Origin: Chrysogorgia sp. JL179-B06
Taxonomy: Eukaryota > Cnidaria > Anthozoa > Scleralcyonacea > Chrysogorgiidae
Length of the DNA stretch: 64,000 bases
Direction: 5' to 3'
Assembly: GCA_035772405.1 (NCBI GenBank)
Contig: JAYKKM010000339.1
Coordinates: 565,501 to 629,500 of the forward strand
Positions 42,132 to 54,900 of the stretch are shown here, in pieces; positions within the stretch are counted from its first letter, which is position 1, and the number at the start of each line of letters is the position of its first letter. The position numbers and the translations under genes were made by a program. The notes beneath the pieces were generated by a model. That model saw only the letters and a program-made list of their open reading frames with translations, did no database searches and had not been told where the DNA came from.

Positions 42132-42911
42132 ATATGTTTGATATGTAAATGATAATACTTATGACAACAAACTGTATAATAAGTTATTGAAAACGCTTAT
42201 ATATCCTTGAGATTATGTAACGAAATCACTTGAAATGCAGGTGCATGTGTGTGGATGTATCCAATAACAGCAAATATGCAAATCATCAAACGATTCAATG
42301 TGATAATGGTAAAGAATGCAGAATTTTTCAATAACATTATGCAGTGTGATGTCATAAGTATGATCATTTACATATTAAACACATCTTAATATCTCAAGAG
42401 TGAAGTGAGATATGAAAAAGTTGTAAATGGGTAGTCTTTATAGTTTCAAGAGTTCTTTCAAACAAAAGAGTTATTTTACGACTGAATTTTTCGTTGCATG
42501 TTAAAGAATAAAGACAAACAACACACAATTAAGTTCTTCTAATAATTATTATGTATGTAGTACTGTAGCAATTAAACGTTACACAATGTTATTCATAAAA
42601 TCATATCTTAGTTCTTTACGGTGAATAGAAAATATTACACTCTTGTCTGAAGTGCCGAACAAGGAAATATAATTGAACAATTTTCAAAATTGAACAAAGC
42701 TATTCCTTCAAATTCACATTTAATCATTTTTCATCTTCATAATTCTTCTAACAATATGGGTCTCGCAGCCACAGAGTGGCGCTGTTGCCAATTCTACACC
42801 AAATAATCCAGAATGTTCAAAACCAACGATTAATTCAACTCATTTAGACACCAGAAGAGAATTAAGCATCACCACAACAACGTGTGTCTCCAACAATGTA
42901 TATTTTCAAAT
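42132..42911. other. Region downstream of the Pur-alpha stop; no gene seen
   Basis: AT-rich, with one worn MITE arm (about 42,360-42,490). Pur-alpha 3' UTR is expected at its upper end. I see no first exon for the fusion gene. Confidence 0.4.
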
Positions 42912-42979
42912 TCATTCATAAGCACCCCTAGTTGCTCCGCCTTCTTCTTCCTCGTCTGGCAGTTTATCACAAAGATCAT
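42912..42979 (-). CDS. PURA: Pur-alpha exon 10 (C-terminus and stop)
   Basis: DLCDKLPDEEEEGGATRGAY-E, TGA at 42,912-42,914. The split Asn codon is in phase with exon 9. Confidence 0.85.
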
Positions 42980-45900
42980 CTAGTGAAACGAAAAAGCAAG
43001 GATATTATTAATTGATGTGTGAAGTTGATCGTCCAGGTTGTTGTAGTCTTGAGAAAGACTATTGTTGGTGACTGACGTTTCGACAGCCTCAACAGCAGTC
43101 ATCTTCAGTCACTTGACTCTGAAGATGACCGCCGCTGAGGCCGTTGAAATGTCAGTCACCGACAATAGTCTTTCTCAAGACTATAACAACCTGGACGATC
43201 AACTTCACACATCTAATGATACTCCTAGGTTCAAACCATTTACTTTATTATGATAATTATTATTAATACTGTACACAGAGTCAAACAAGACAAAACATTG
43301 TTCTTCTGCAATTATACACGTCACTTGAATTGAAAATTAAGTTTGTCATATTTGAAAAAACGGAGAATATTAAAATAACGGAGAATATTAATTTACAGCT
43401 CTTCCATATTTCACTTGGTTCTCGAGATATTTAGACTTATTTGAGATAATCTATAACGTCACACGATTTGCACAACATTTTAACATATTGGAAATTGGTG
43501 TATATCTTTGAGATTATTAAACAAATCACTTAAAACTTCGCATAGTGCTACAATCCATGAAACTAAACATTGAAGAAAAGTTTCAAGTGATTTCCTTCAA
43601 TAATCACAAAGATATACACCAATTTGCAATATTTTAAAATGTTGTGCAAACCGTGTGACGTCATAGATTATCTCCCATAAGTCTAAATATCTCGAGAACC
43701 AAGTGAAATATGGAAGAGCTGTAAATTAATGTTCTCTGTTATTTTAAGAGTTCTTTCAAGTAAGACAAACTTAATTTTAGATTCATTGGCAATTTAACTC
43801 TTTCCTGTCCGGCTGAAAAACATCCAAAATTGAACTACCTCTTTGTTCCATTGATATCTCTGGAAATATCCATTACTGTTGCGAAACCTATACCTATTCT
43901 GAAAGCCAAATAAACCGGCTGCTACCAATGCTTTTGAATTTTCCGAACAAGACACATTATGTTAATATAATTTAGCATAATTATCATAAATCAGGTTGAA
44001 AAACTTCCATTTTTCTAGAAAAGGCCATCTTGCACGCCCGCGTAGCATCATGAAAATTCAAAATGCCACCAATCGCAGAGTTGTTTATGAAATCAAATCA
44101 AATTTGGCGTGTGAGTGGGTCTCATGTGCCTGGCGCTTGTCGAATTTCAATTTTTAATCTTGCGTTACCGTGTGCCGTGTTTTTCGATTGACTACTTCGG
44201 GGGTCTTCTATGACCCCTTTTGACTGGGCCGGACAGGAAAGAGTTAAGTAAGCTCTGACAAATTCCTGCCTTTTTTGTAAGTCTGCTTATTACTAAAATA
44301 TAAAAGAAATAAGGTGTACCTCAACAATAGATTTTTAAAGAAACACTCCATCTCCCAAAAACAAGTGTTCCTTAAATGAAAGTTCTTTGTCTCCTTACAT
44401 GAGAATGGGTATTAGTTTTATCCTAATCGTTTTAGTTTGAGAGAAATTTGGCTTTGTTTATCGTATTTTTGTAAATTGAAGGCCGCCATTTTGTTCTGAT
44501 TGGAGGCGAATACAGTCACTCCCATTCATTTTTGACGTCATTGAGTGATAGAAATACTATGAAAAGAAATCCATCACAATAGCGTGAATAGAAATCCAAC
44601 ACGACAATGCTATTGTGAAGGGTTTCTTTGTGCAGTGTTTCTATCTGTACTCAATGACGTCAAAAATTAATAGGAGCGACCGCATGGCGCATTCGCCCGC
44701 AATCAGGACAAAATGGCGGCCTTCAATTTACCAAAAATACGATAAACAAAGCCAAATTTCTCTAAAACTAAAAAGTTTAGAAGAAAACTAATATCCATTC
44801 TCATGAGCTATGAAAGACTTTCATTTAAGCAATGCTTGTTTTTTAGGTGGAGTGTCTCTTTACTATTACAACTTACTCATACAATCTCGAACTCTCTCCC
44901 AGCCACTTCTAGGGATTGTAACACATGCTCTGTAGTTATTAGTTACCTGTCAAATGAAACAAAGCAATATACATGTTATACCAGGAAAACGGCATCTTCT
45001 TTGTATACTGCACACGCAATGCACACAGACTACGTCATAGACACATCAAGGTTATTTTCTCAGGATTCAGAAGCTTTACAAGAACAAAAATCCTACACAT
45101 AACGACTGGATCCGCCCCTGTAACCCAAATAAAAACTCTAGTCCTAACCCTGAAATAAAGGAATACTAACCCTACTTTTAAACTAAATATTTCAATGATG
45201 TAATATTCTGCTCGAAACGTCAGTATTTCGTCACTAAAATTCTTAGCAGTTTACCACCTTTTCACTTTGCTATAAAACTACACTTACTTCAGATAGTCTT
45301 AGAAATACACCACGTGTATTGCTACCAACATCAAAATAGAATCTCTTTTGCTCCACACGGACTTCTTTGGCTTCTGGCAAAGAAGCTTCCTCCTCATCTA
45401 AGAAGGGAAAACAAGAGACAACATTCAAATAAAAAATTCTAAAAAAGTTGTTGTATTCCAGAAATAGTGTCTAGAACATTCTCAGTTGCCGCACCAAAAC
45501 TGTGGAATTCATTACCACTGGAAATTACACTGACAACGTGCTGATTCTTTATGTGCGCCCCTTCTTTCGAACAACCCTGGATCCACCACTGTTTTGACAA
45601 GCTTCAATCGATAGGCGGTACAAGCTAGTGCGTCAGTCGGTTGAAGTGAGCTTACACCCCCTCTGAGTACGGCCCTGCCACTCACACTAATTATGACACA
45701 AACAAACAATGACATAATGAACCAGACATATATATAGGCAAACATGCTTTACACTTGATATGTAGCAGACTATTGTTGGTGACTGACGTTTCGACGGCCC
45801 TTCAGAGTCAAGATCTTCAGAGTCAAGATCTTCAGAGTCAAGATCTTCAGAGTGAAGATCTGAAGAGTCCTCAGCAGCAGTCATCTTCAGAGACCGCTGA

Positions 45901-48900
45901 AGATGACCGCCGCTGAGGCTGTCGAAATGTCAGTCACCAACAAGTCTTTCTCAAAACTACAACAACCTGGGCGATCAACTTCACACATCTAAAGAGTGTT
46001 TGAATAATAACGTTTTTTCTAACGTTTCAGCATTCCTATCAATTTAGTTAAAGTTCAACATTTGAGAATTTTGATGCTAAATTAATTGGTTTTGAAAATA
46101 TGACATCATTGAGTGATCCTTTATCGGCAGTTTAGCTGTTATGAATGCTCTTTGAACGAAAATTAGTCGAAATAAACTACTTAGTTCCTCATGCAGGAAA
46201 GTAGAGGAGCTTCTTAGGCATAATACGAGATAGAATCACTCAGTACGTCGTATTTGAGAAACAAATATGGCGTCGAAATTGGACAAACTCTCCAACTTCA
46301 ACTAGCCATATCTTCTGAACTAAATTGATAGGAATGCTGAAACTTTGGAAATAAACTAAAGTCAGTAAGATCTTTCATATGAACTACATTTGTATTTTGG
46401 CTGCAGTATCCCTTTAACGATCATCCATTCATCAATAATACCTTCATCGCCACTATATTCTTCCAAAATTTCAGAAAGACAATTCCTGATGTCAGCTATT
46501 CCTTGTGCGGGGATGGCCAATCTTTGTGGCACATTTGGACTGATGGCAAAAGAAGGCTGAGCAACCTGGAAAATTAATCAGACAACTCAGGAGTGATCAA
46601 TATCTAACTAGTAACTTCTACAAAACAACAGACGTTTTAGGGCCGTTTTCCCCGCTTACGCAGGGGTTGGGCGGTGGTTCCCCACGACAGTTTCCCCCAC
46701 TTTCCGCGATCATGTGCATCTTCCCTCTTCAGCCCACTCTCTCTCATATCCCTCTCCACTACCTGGCTCCATGTCATCCTTGGCCTTCCTCTTCCTCTTG
46801 CATCATCAACCTCAAGCGACATACACCTCTTCACCCAGTCACCATCATCTTTCCGCAGCACATGTCCCATCCACCTTAATCGGCTCCTCTTTACCATGTC
46901 AGACACCGATTCAATACCCATTCTTTCCCTCATCTCCTCACTAGACACTCTATCCCTCAGCGATACGCCACACATCCACCGCACCATCCGCATCTCTGTC
47001 CTCTCCAGTCTATTATTCAGCTCCACAGTCATGGCCCACGTCTCACTTCCATACACCATAGCACTCCTCACACAGGCCACATACACCTTCCCCTTCAGCT
47101 TTAGCAACACTTCCTTCCTTCACTTTCTTCCTTCTCTCCTAATATAATATCAATGGTTAACCAAGTATAGAGGTAATGAGAATAAAGAAAATGATCACCA
47201 AAGACAAACTGACATGTTTTTATAAATAAGGAGAATATGTATGTTGATCACTAACCTTTAGGAAATAGCCTCGCCTGTTTTGCTTTAAATCAAAATAGAA
47301 ACGGCGGTTACTCCTGAACAAGCTATCACTAGAAGAGAAAATGTCAGGTAAATATTGATATTATTGCAGCGCTTAAAATAACTTTCTCAAAGTTCCCGTC
47401 TTCCCGATCATGGTTGGGATGTCAGGTCTTGGATGATCACTGATAAGCTAAAGTTGAATGATAGCAAGACTGAGTTGATGGTCATAGGTACAAGGCAACA
47501 GTTGGCTAAAGTGAACTTGAATGGTCTGCATGTTGGTGATACTAATATCAATCCAGTAGCTGTTGCTAAAAATCTTGGGACATGGTTCGATGAGAACATG
47601 AACATGGTGATTCACATTAATAAGATGTGTAAAGCCTCGTCTTTTCATTTATATAATATTAGACGCATTAGAAAATATTTAACTAATGACACTACACAGA
47701 TACTTGTCCACGCATTTATTACCGCTCATATTGACTATTGTAATAGTTTGCTTTATGGTTTGCCAGCTATACATCTTAGTAAGCTTCAGCGCATACAAAA
47801 CAGTGCTGCTCGGTTGGTTTGCTCTATTCCACGTTACAGCCACATTACTCCAGTCTTATATGCGCTACATTGGTTACCTGTTTCTTTTAGAATACTTTTT
47901 AAGTTATTAGTTATAACGTTTAAGGCAATTCACGGGTTGGCGCCCCAATATATTAGTAATTTAGTCACGATTAAGGAGCAATCACGTTACAGTTTAAGAT
48001 CTTCTACAGAGCTTTTATTGATGCCACCTAGAGCAAAGACTAAGAAAACGACGGGCGACAGAACGTTTACGGCAGCAGCCCCTACAGTTTGGAACAAACT
48101 GCCCCGTGATATTAGAGCAGAAAATAATTTTAATCGATTTAAAACCTTGGTTAAGTCTTATCTTTTTAAACAAGCCTTTGCTTGTTATGATAGTTAATAT
48201 TTAGTATCTATTGTATGTCCATGTATGTTTGGATTTATATTGTGAGACTCTCTATATTCATTGTTATATAATTCTAGTTTTAGATCTTTGATGTATGAGG
48301 CGCATTTGATCATATTCATATGCGAATTTTCACCATATAAATATTAAATTATTATTAATTATTATGGTGATCGTTAGCCTGCGTAGCGGTAGAATCAGTG
48401 TTCACAGTAACACACTCACATGACGTTTAAACTGCGGAGAATTACGCTTCCGAGAGCCTAGGTCCTTTTGACCAGCGTCAGCTAAATGACCAAAGACTCT
48501 GCTGCATTGAATGCAAATATTGTTGCTCCCCCAAAATTTTGATCCTAGCTACGCCACTGGTGGAGTCCGCATTATAGATGAAGCACGTTATTGCGAGTTA
48601 TGAGGCAAATCTCATTCCAGTACTCTTGCAACTCGGTCCTGACGCAATATTGTGGAAAGAGTACTGGGAACAAGCTTGGATATTGCCAGAAACACTTTCT
48701 GTTGGATCCTTATAACGTCTGTAATAAAATCAACATGCATTTTCTGTTATGTTATTCTTATCATTTATAGACCTGGAGCGAGGGAAATTCGACGAAATAT
48801 TACCCCGAGGGATGATATATCATCCCGAGGGGTAATATTTCGACGAATTCCCCAAGCGGAGGGTCTATAAATGATATATACAATCTTGAATGTTGTCTTG

Positions 48901-51900
48901 AATGCTGTCTTGAAACGTCTTGAAACGTCTTGTTGTTCCTCCATTGTTTACAGGTTCGTCTTGGTTTACGTGCGCGAGTACTGGGTACGAGCGGGGTATT
49001 CAAAGTCAAATTCCCCACTGATTATGTCATCCGCGGTGAATTCAAACTCAAATTACCCGCTGATGACGTCATCAGCGGGGAATTTGAGGTTAAAGCGGGG
49101 AATTTGAGTTTAAATTGACTGGTCACGTGGTACAAATCTAGCTCTTTGATTGGTGTTATACAGTATTACCTAGTGAATACATGTATCAGACTTTCAGTTT
49201 TAAATACAAGCAAAAATTAAATACATGCATTCTGGTTCTATCTCGTAATAATTGTGATCATTCAGGACGTTCAGCAATTGTTAAGATCATTCAAATTGTC
49301 TCTAGTGATCATAATAACTGGGCAAAGTGAAATTTTTGGGATCCAAGGATAATCCGTGTTATACCGAGTCGCACGTTATAATGATGCTCGTTATAGCGAG
49401 GCTGACCACTGTATATATCTTTGCGTTCATCAAATAAAAACACTAAAGTGTGAATAACATGTGTGTGTGATTTTGTTCGAGAATGAAAGAGATATACACA
49501 TTTCTCCAATAAGTCATTATGCATGTGTGACGTAAATTCCGGACATTTGCATATCTGAAATATTTCAAAAACAAAGCGAAGAAATGAAAATCTTCAAAAG
49601 AAGTTACTTTATCAATTTAAAAGTTCTTCCAAATAAGACAATAAAAAATTTTGAGGTTAGGGACACTTTAACTAGTTTTTGACAATTAGCGATTCTCCCG
49701 TCACACATGTGACATTGCTATTCCTTTGGGCTTCACACTAAGTATGAAGCCCAAAGGAATAGCAATGTCACTTGTGTGACGGAAGAATCACCCCAATAAT
49801 GATGATGAGGAAAAGCAGAGAGATGAAATAATGAGTTACCTTTTCAATGGTCTAGGTTGCTCTAAAGACAAAGAGAGAAGAAAATGTGTATTAAAACATA
49901 GAATTTAAAGTATTAATATTTATATAATAAGATATAAATTAAGATTAAGGCAACATTGCTCACAGAGCTATCACATGCTGACGATGGTCAATGCACCATT
50001 ATGTACACGAGTAAGGAACTGTTGCAAGAGTACAACCTTTGTTCAACCAAGAACAAAGGCACATTATCCTATAGGCCCCAATCCCAGTTCGCCAGTAGAG
50101 GTGTGCGTCAGATCGGATTGACGTCTTTGAATCCAAAGGTTTGTCTGAGTTCCCAATCCGAACCCGATCCGAAGCTAAAAAATGTAACCCAATCCGATCC
50201 AAGTTTATTAAATCCGATCCGATCCAAAAAATAACTCTGTAAAATCCGAACCGAAGTCTGAACATATGTTATATATAACTTGAACCAAAACAAATAAATT
50301 GGAGAATAGTGAAAAACCTCATTGACAGTGTTTTATGAATCATAAACCTAACAAAATCCAATCCGGCAGAAAAACAACAAAATCCGATCCGTGCAGATCG
50401 GATTCGCACACCTCTATTCGGCAGTCACTGTAGTCATTCTAGCATTTACTTCCCTGGAAAAGCCCACACTGGTAGTATACTAACTCTCTTTTTCAACATA
50501 ACTTGATAGTTTTTTAGAAATTACTTGCTACTGTAGCACTAGAGAAAACATTTTGTAATATTTGTAAAAATTTTAAATAAAAATTTAATAGGGGCAGGAA
50601 ATGGTGTCCCCCAGGCCACACTTCACCCATGGTGAAGCCCAGGCCAGGACATGAGGGCAAGGTCCTTTCCAAGGAGTGAGGACCCAGACCTCAATACTTA
50701 TTCTGTGCCCAGACCCTCACTTCGACCTTGTTCTCCCGTTTCTGAGGACCCAGACCCTCTCTCCGACCATGTTCTCTTGTTTCTGAGACCCTCAGAACTG
50801 CACTTCCTGTTACCCATATTTGCCACATGATTTGCGTAGAATCATTAACCAAACCACTACAATTGTAATTAATACAGCCATGTAAACAAATATTTTTGTT
50901 ACAATACCAGCTGACAAAGAGAGAGAACTTGTGAGTTGAAGAACCAAAAAAATACAATTATAAATAATAAACCTACCTTCATCATTCTTTGAACCTGATT
51001 CTGCAGCTGGATCTGATAAGAATCAAAGAAACAATTATATAATGCATACAATAATTAAATGTACAGTACCGGTATATGCAATTTTTATAGGCATGTGTGT
51101 CTTGACTCTGAAGATTAAAAAATCTTGAATTTTCGGTTATAGGTGTATGCGCGTATATGTGGGGTGATAGGGTACATCTAAAGAAACAAAATACATGTAA
51201 TTGTTGAATACTGCAATCAGCATTTCAGGTTTTTGTGAAAGGGTCTGGAGAACGAAATTGATGACCCGGAGAATCAGGGCCAAAGACCCTGCATGCTCCT
51301 ACTAGGGGGTCCTGGGGCATGCCCCCCTGGAAATTGTGAAATTCAGAAGTAAAAAACGCCATACAGTATACACGTTTATAAATCTAAAATTTGCATATTG
51401 GCCATATATTGAAATCTACCGCGCTTGAGTCTGGTAATGATAAATCCCAGACTCCAGTGCGTCGTATAATTCAATATGGTGGCCAATGTGCAAATTCTAG
51501 ATTTAGCCGCTAGTGACGAAGAGCAAGTTTAGTAGTTTACTTCGAACATTTTCACACAAAACGGAGTTTCAAAACACGCGTTGGGAATATCATGTATCCA
51601 GCGACGGTGAGATACGATGGAGACACGGCGAATTAGCTACAAAATCCACTCAAACAACGACGAAATTCGCAGTTCGTCGGCCTAAATCTGAAACGCTGTG
51701 CAATAATGGTCCTTTACAATGAAGGTCCTCAAAACATTAGGCCTCTTACACACAATTTTGTCAGTTTACTAAATTTCAAGGAACTTCAACTCATACTAAT
51801 ACCACCCACACAGTGCCATCAAGTCCGTTCTGCACATGTCCAAGTATTGTGGATTTGTTTTCCAGTAGTAGTGCTTGAGCTTTTCCACCTAAAAAGCATG

Positions 51901-54900
51901 TTATAAGCTGTTCTGTTCGTAAATGTGGATAATACATCAAACTACCACTCGCGCCTTCGCCACCTTTGACGAACACTCTCTTTCGAACTGTCACAAATCT
52001 ATTCCATTAAAGTTTGTTGACTTATGGAGTCCCCCACATTTGAAATATCACACATGTGCAGAACAGACTTGACGGCACCTTTAAAATAAATATTATGAAA
52101 CTGTTACCTAGAGAGGCATAAAATTCAGCAAACATCGTTAGCTTCTCTTTAATCTCAGCAACAAAAGACATTGGAATCTTGATACGGTTCTTGTTTCGAT
52201 TAGGAAATATCTTTAAAAAGAAAACAAAATGGGGCTAAATTGCATACTGTATATCACGGTGTATAAGTCGATTTCCTAGGACCAAAAATTGATGTCAAAA
52301 ACCCAACCACGACTTATACGAAGGGTCATGAAATCATAGAACGAATAAACTAGTACCCAGTCCTCTCGATGCATCAGGAAATAGGTAAAATCGACACGCA
52401 TTTCATGTAAACACCTGCTAGTATAAATACAACATCGACATGCTGTTAAAACGAAGAAAGTACGAAGGAAGTTTCAAATTAAAGGTTATAGACTTTTCCA
52501 AAAACTCAAACAACTCTGCTGCTGGACGTAAGTAAGCTCATTCGAGAATGGTGGAAACAACAAGAGAAAATTCAGAAGTTACAAAATGCGCTGATCGTGG
52601 ATCGAATTGCCACTGACCTAAACTCAAAAAACAGCTAGCCAGGATCTGTGGATACCATGTATATATTATTTAATCCTTGTAATATCCATTTATTTATAAG
52701 ACTCGCATACTTACTATTATAGAGCAAGTTGTAAATACCGTAGGTTCGATGAAAAGCGTGTTTATTTGTTTCCGTAAAATACTTCCGTATTCTTTTTTAA
52801 AGATTTGTTGTATTACGCTATTAAAATCTCTGTGAATATTCTGTGTCTGCTACCAGTAACTATTTAGTTTGGGACTCGACTTATACACAGGGTATCCTAA
52901 AAATCACAATTTTTTGCCCAAAAATTAGGGGGTCGACTTATGTGCCAGGTCGACTTGTATGCCGTGATATACGGTAATGCAATTCCACTTTTGAGACTTA
53001 CAGGTTGGAGACACTGGCTTTGTGGCTCCTCAGTCAGTACGGAAAAGCACAGGTTACCCAGACAGTCAGATGAAAGGGTTGTCATTTTTAAAATGGTGAG
53101 AGTAGGCTGGGCACGAAATTGTAATTCCACACGTTTGGGAAACAAAATGGCTGTCTCTTTATTACCGTATTTTCCGGGCGATTACGCGCGCGTTATCTAT
53201 TGATTTTTCTTTTTTTAAAGATGCTGCACATCATAGGACGGTGTGCGTAATGCGTTAAAAACAAGTTAAATAGGTTTCACAAGAAACTGAATGGGTTTTT
53301 CCAAAGGAAAGATAGTGTTCAATGATGTGAAATTGCATAAAATTCGCCCAAAGTTAGTCGGAAATATGAAACTCGAAGCGTATTGTCTTTCAGGTTCACG
53401 CGGATGGCTGAATGTGGGATATACTTCGCACTGGTGTTTTACACCATTACTCTCTAAATAGCTCAATAAAATAAGAAAGACGACCTGTTGGCGGCCTTGT
53501 TCCACAGCGACAAAGAAGATGAAGATTTTGAAGGCTTCATAGAAGACGACTTCTGAAAGATTTTCACCAAAAAAACGCTCTTTTTAAAGCCACCAAATTT
53601 ACGAAAGAATCAAACCATAATACTTCAAAACGTATAATAAAATGGCATTCAATAAAAAATAAATAGAGTTAAGTTTACTGGTTTAACATTTTTTACACTT
53701 TCAAAATATAAAACTGCTATGCGTGTTATCTTCCGGTGCGTCTAATGTGTCGTCAAAAATATATTTTGATGCCAAAATTGGCAACTGCGTGTAATACGGG
53801 GTGCGCGTAATCGCCCGGAAAATACGGTATAGCAAAAAGGTGGAAATGTGGAGAACTGTGACCAATCCCAAGGCCAAAACAACAAAGATCCTAACCCTGA
53901 CGGCTGGAATAGGGAGTGTAGTGGACATTATATTTAGTTTATTAGGTTTATCACTTTTTTAGGTGAACGGAATACCCCAACAGGCTAGAAGTCCAATTAA
54001 TAGGGGTTCCGAGGGCCTACGATTTAAGGTCGTTATCCGAGAAGAACCGAAAGTCTTACCATTTGCTAGTATTATTGCAAAGACAGCACTTTCTCCTCAA
54101 TTATTTTTAAGACCCTGAGTGCTCATAGACATGTGTGGTAACCACTAACGGGTCCTACTAATTACTGTCCGAGACAGCCCGTGAAATATAACTGGATAAA
54201 ATTACTTAAGACGAAATCAATAAAGCATTTTTAGTAGACTGCGTATCTGCATGGCGGTGTATTTACTAAATGACCCTCATCGAGCTGGACGTTTAATAGC
54301 TAATGCACCTCTTTTAATGCTATTACTTAGGTATAAGAAATACATATGGCGAGCTAAAAGGCAAATGTTATTCCGAATAAAGTGAACAGGATTTATTTGT
54401 TATAAGTTTTCACTAATTTTTATCATTCGTATCCGTTTTCCGCGTGGTAAGTACCTCTCTGATCTTTGATCTCTCTAATATGGATCTGTGCCTCGAAACG
54501 TTAATAATGTAATAAAGTTTTATTTTTTAACTGAGATAAAATTTATAAACTTGTTGAGGAAAGCTGGTAGCATACAGTATATACGGTGCATCATGCACGC
54601 ACTGCCCGGAAGGTCCTAAGCATTTAGCGTGCCTCTATTAAATAAAATTTTAAAAAATCAGAAATAAACACTGTCTTGTCATCGTAAATTATCTCCAGAT
54701 AAGACTGATTTACAGTATTATTGAACAAAATAGCATCGTTTGGTCTCGGGCAGTACATACACCTGTAACGTTCACGGGCAGTCTCAGGCAGTAATTAGTA
54801 GGACCGCCACTAACCACTACAGCTGGTTAGATAAAGCTTGAAAAATTGGCATTGTATTATGCAGTTGCTCCCAAAATGGAATTATTACAGATATTTAGAA

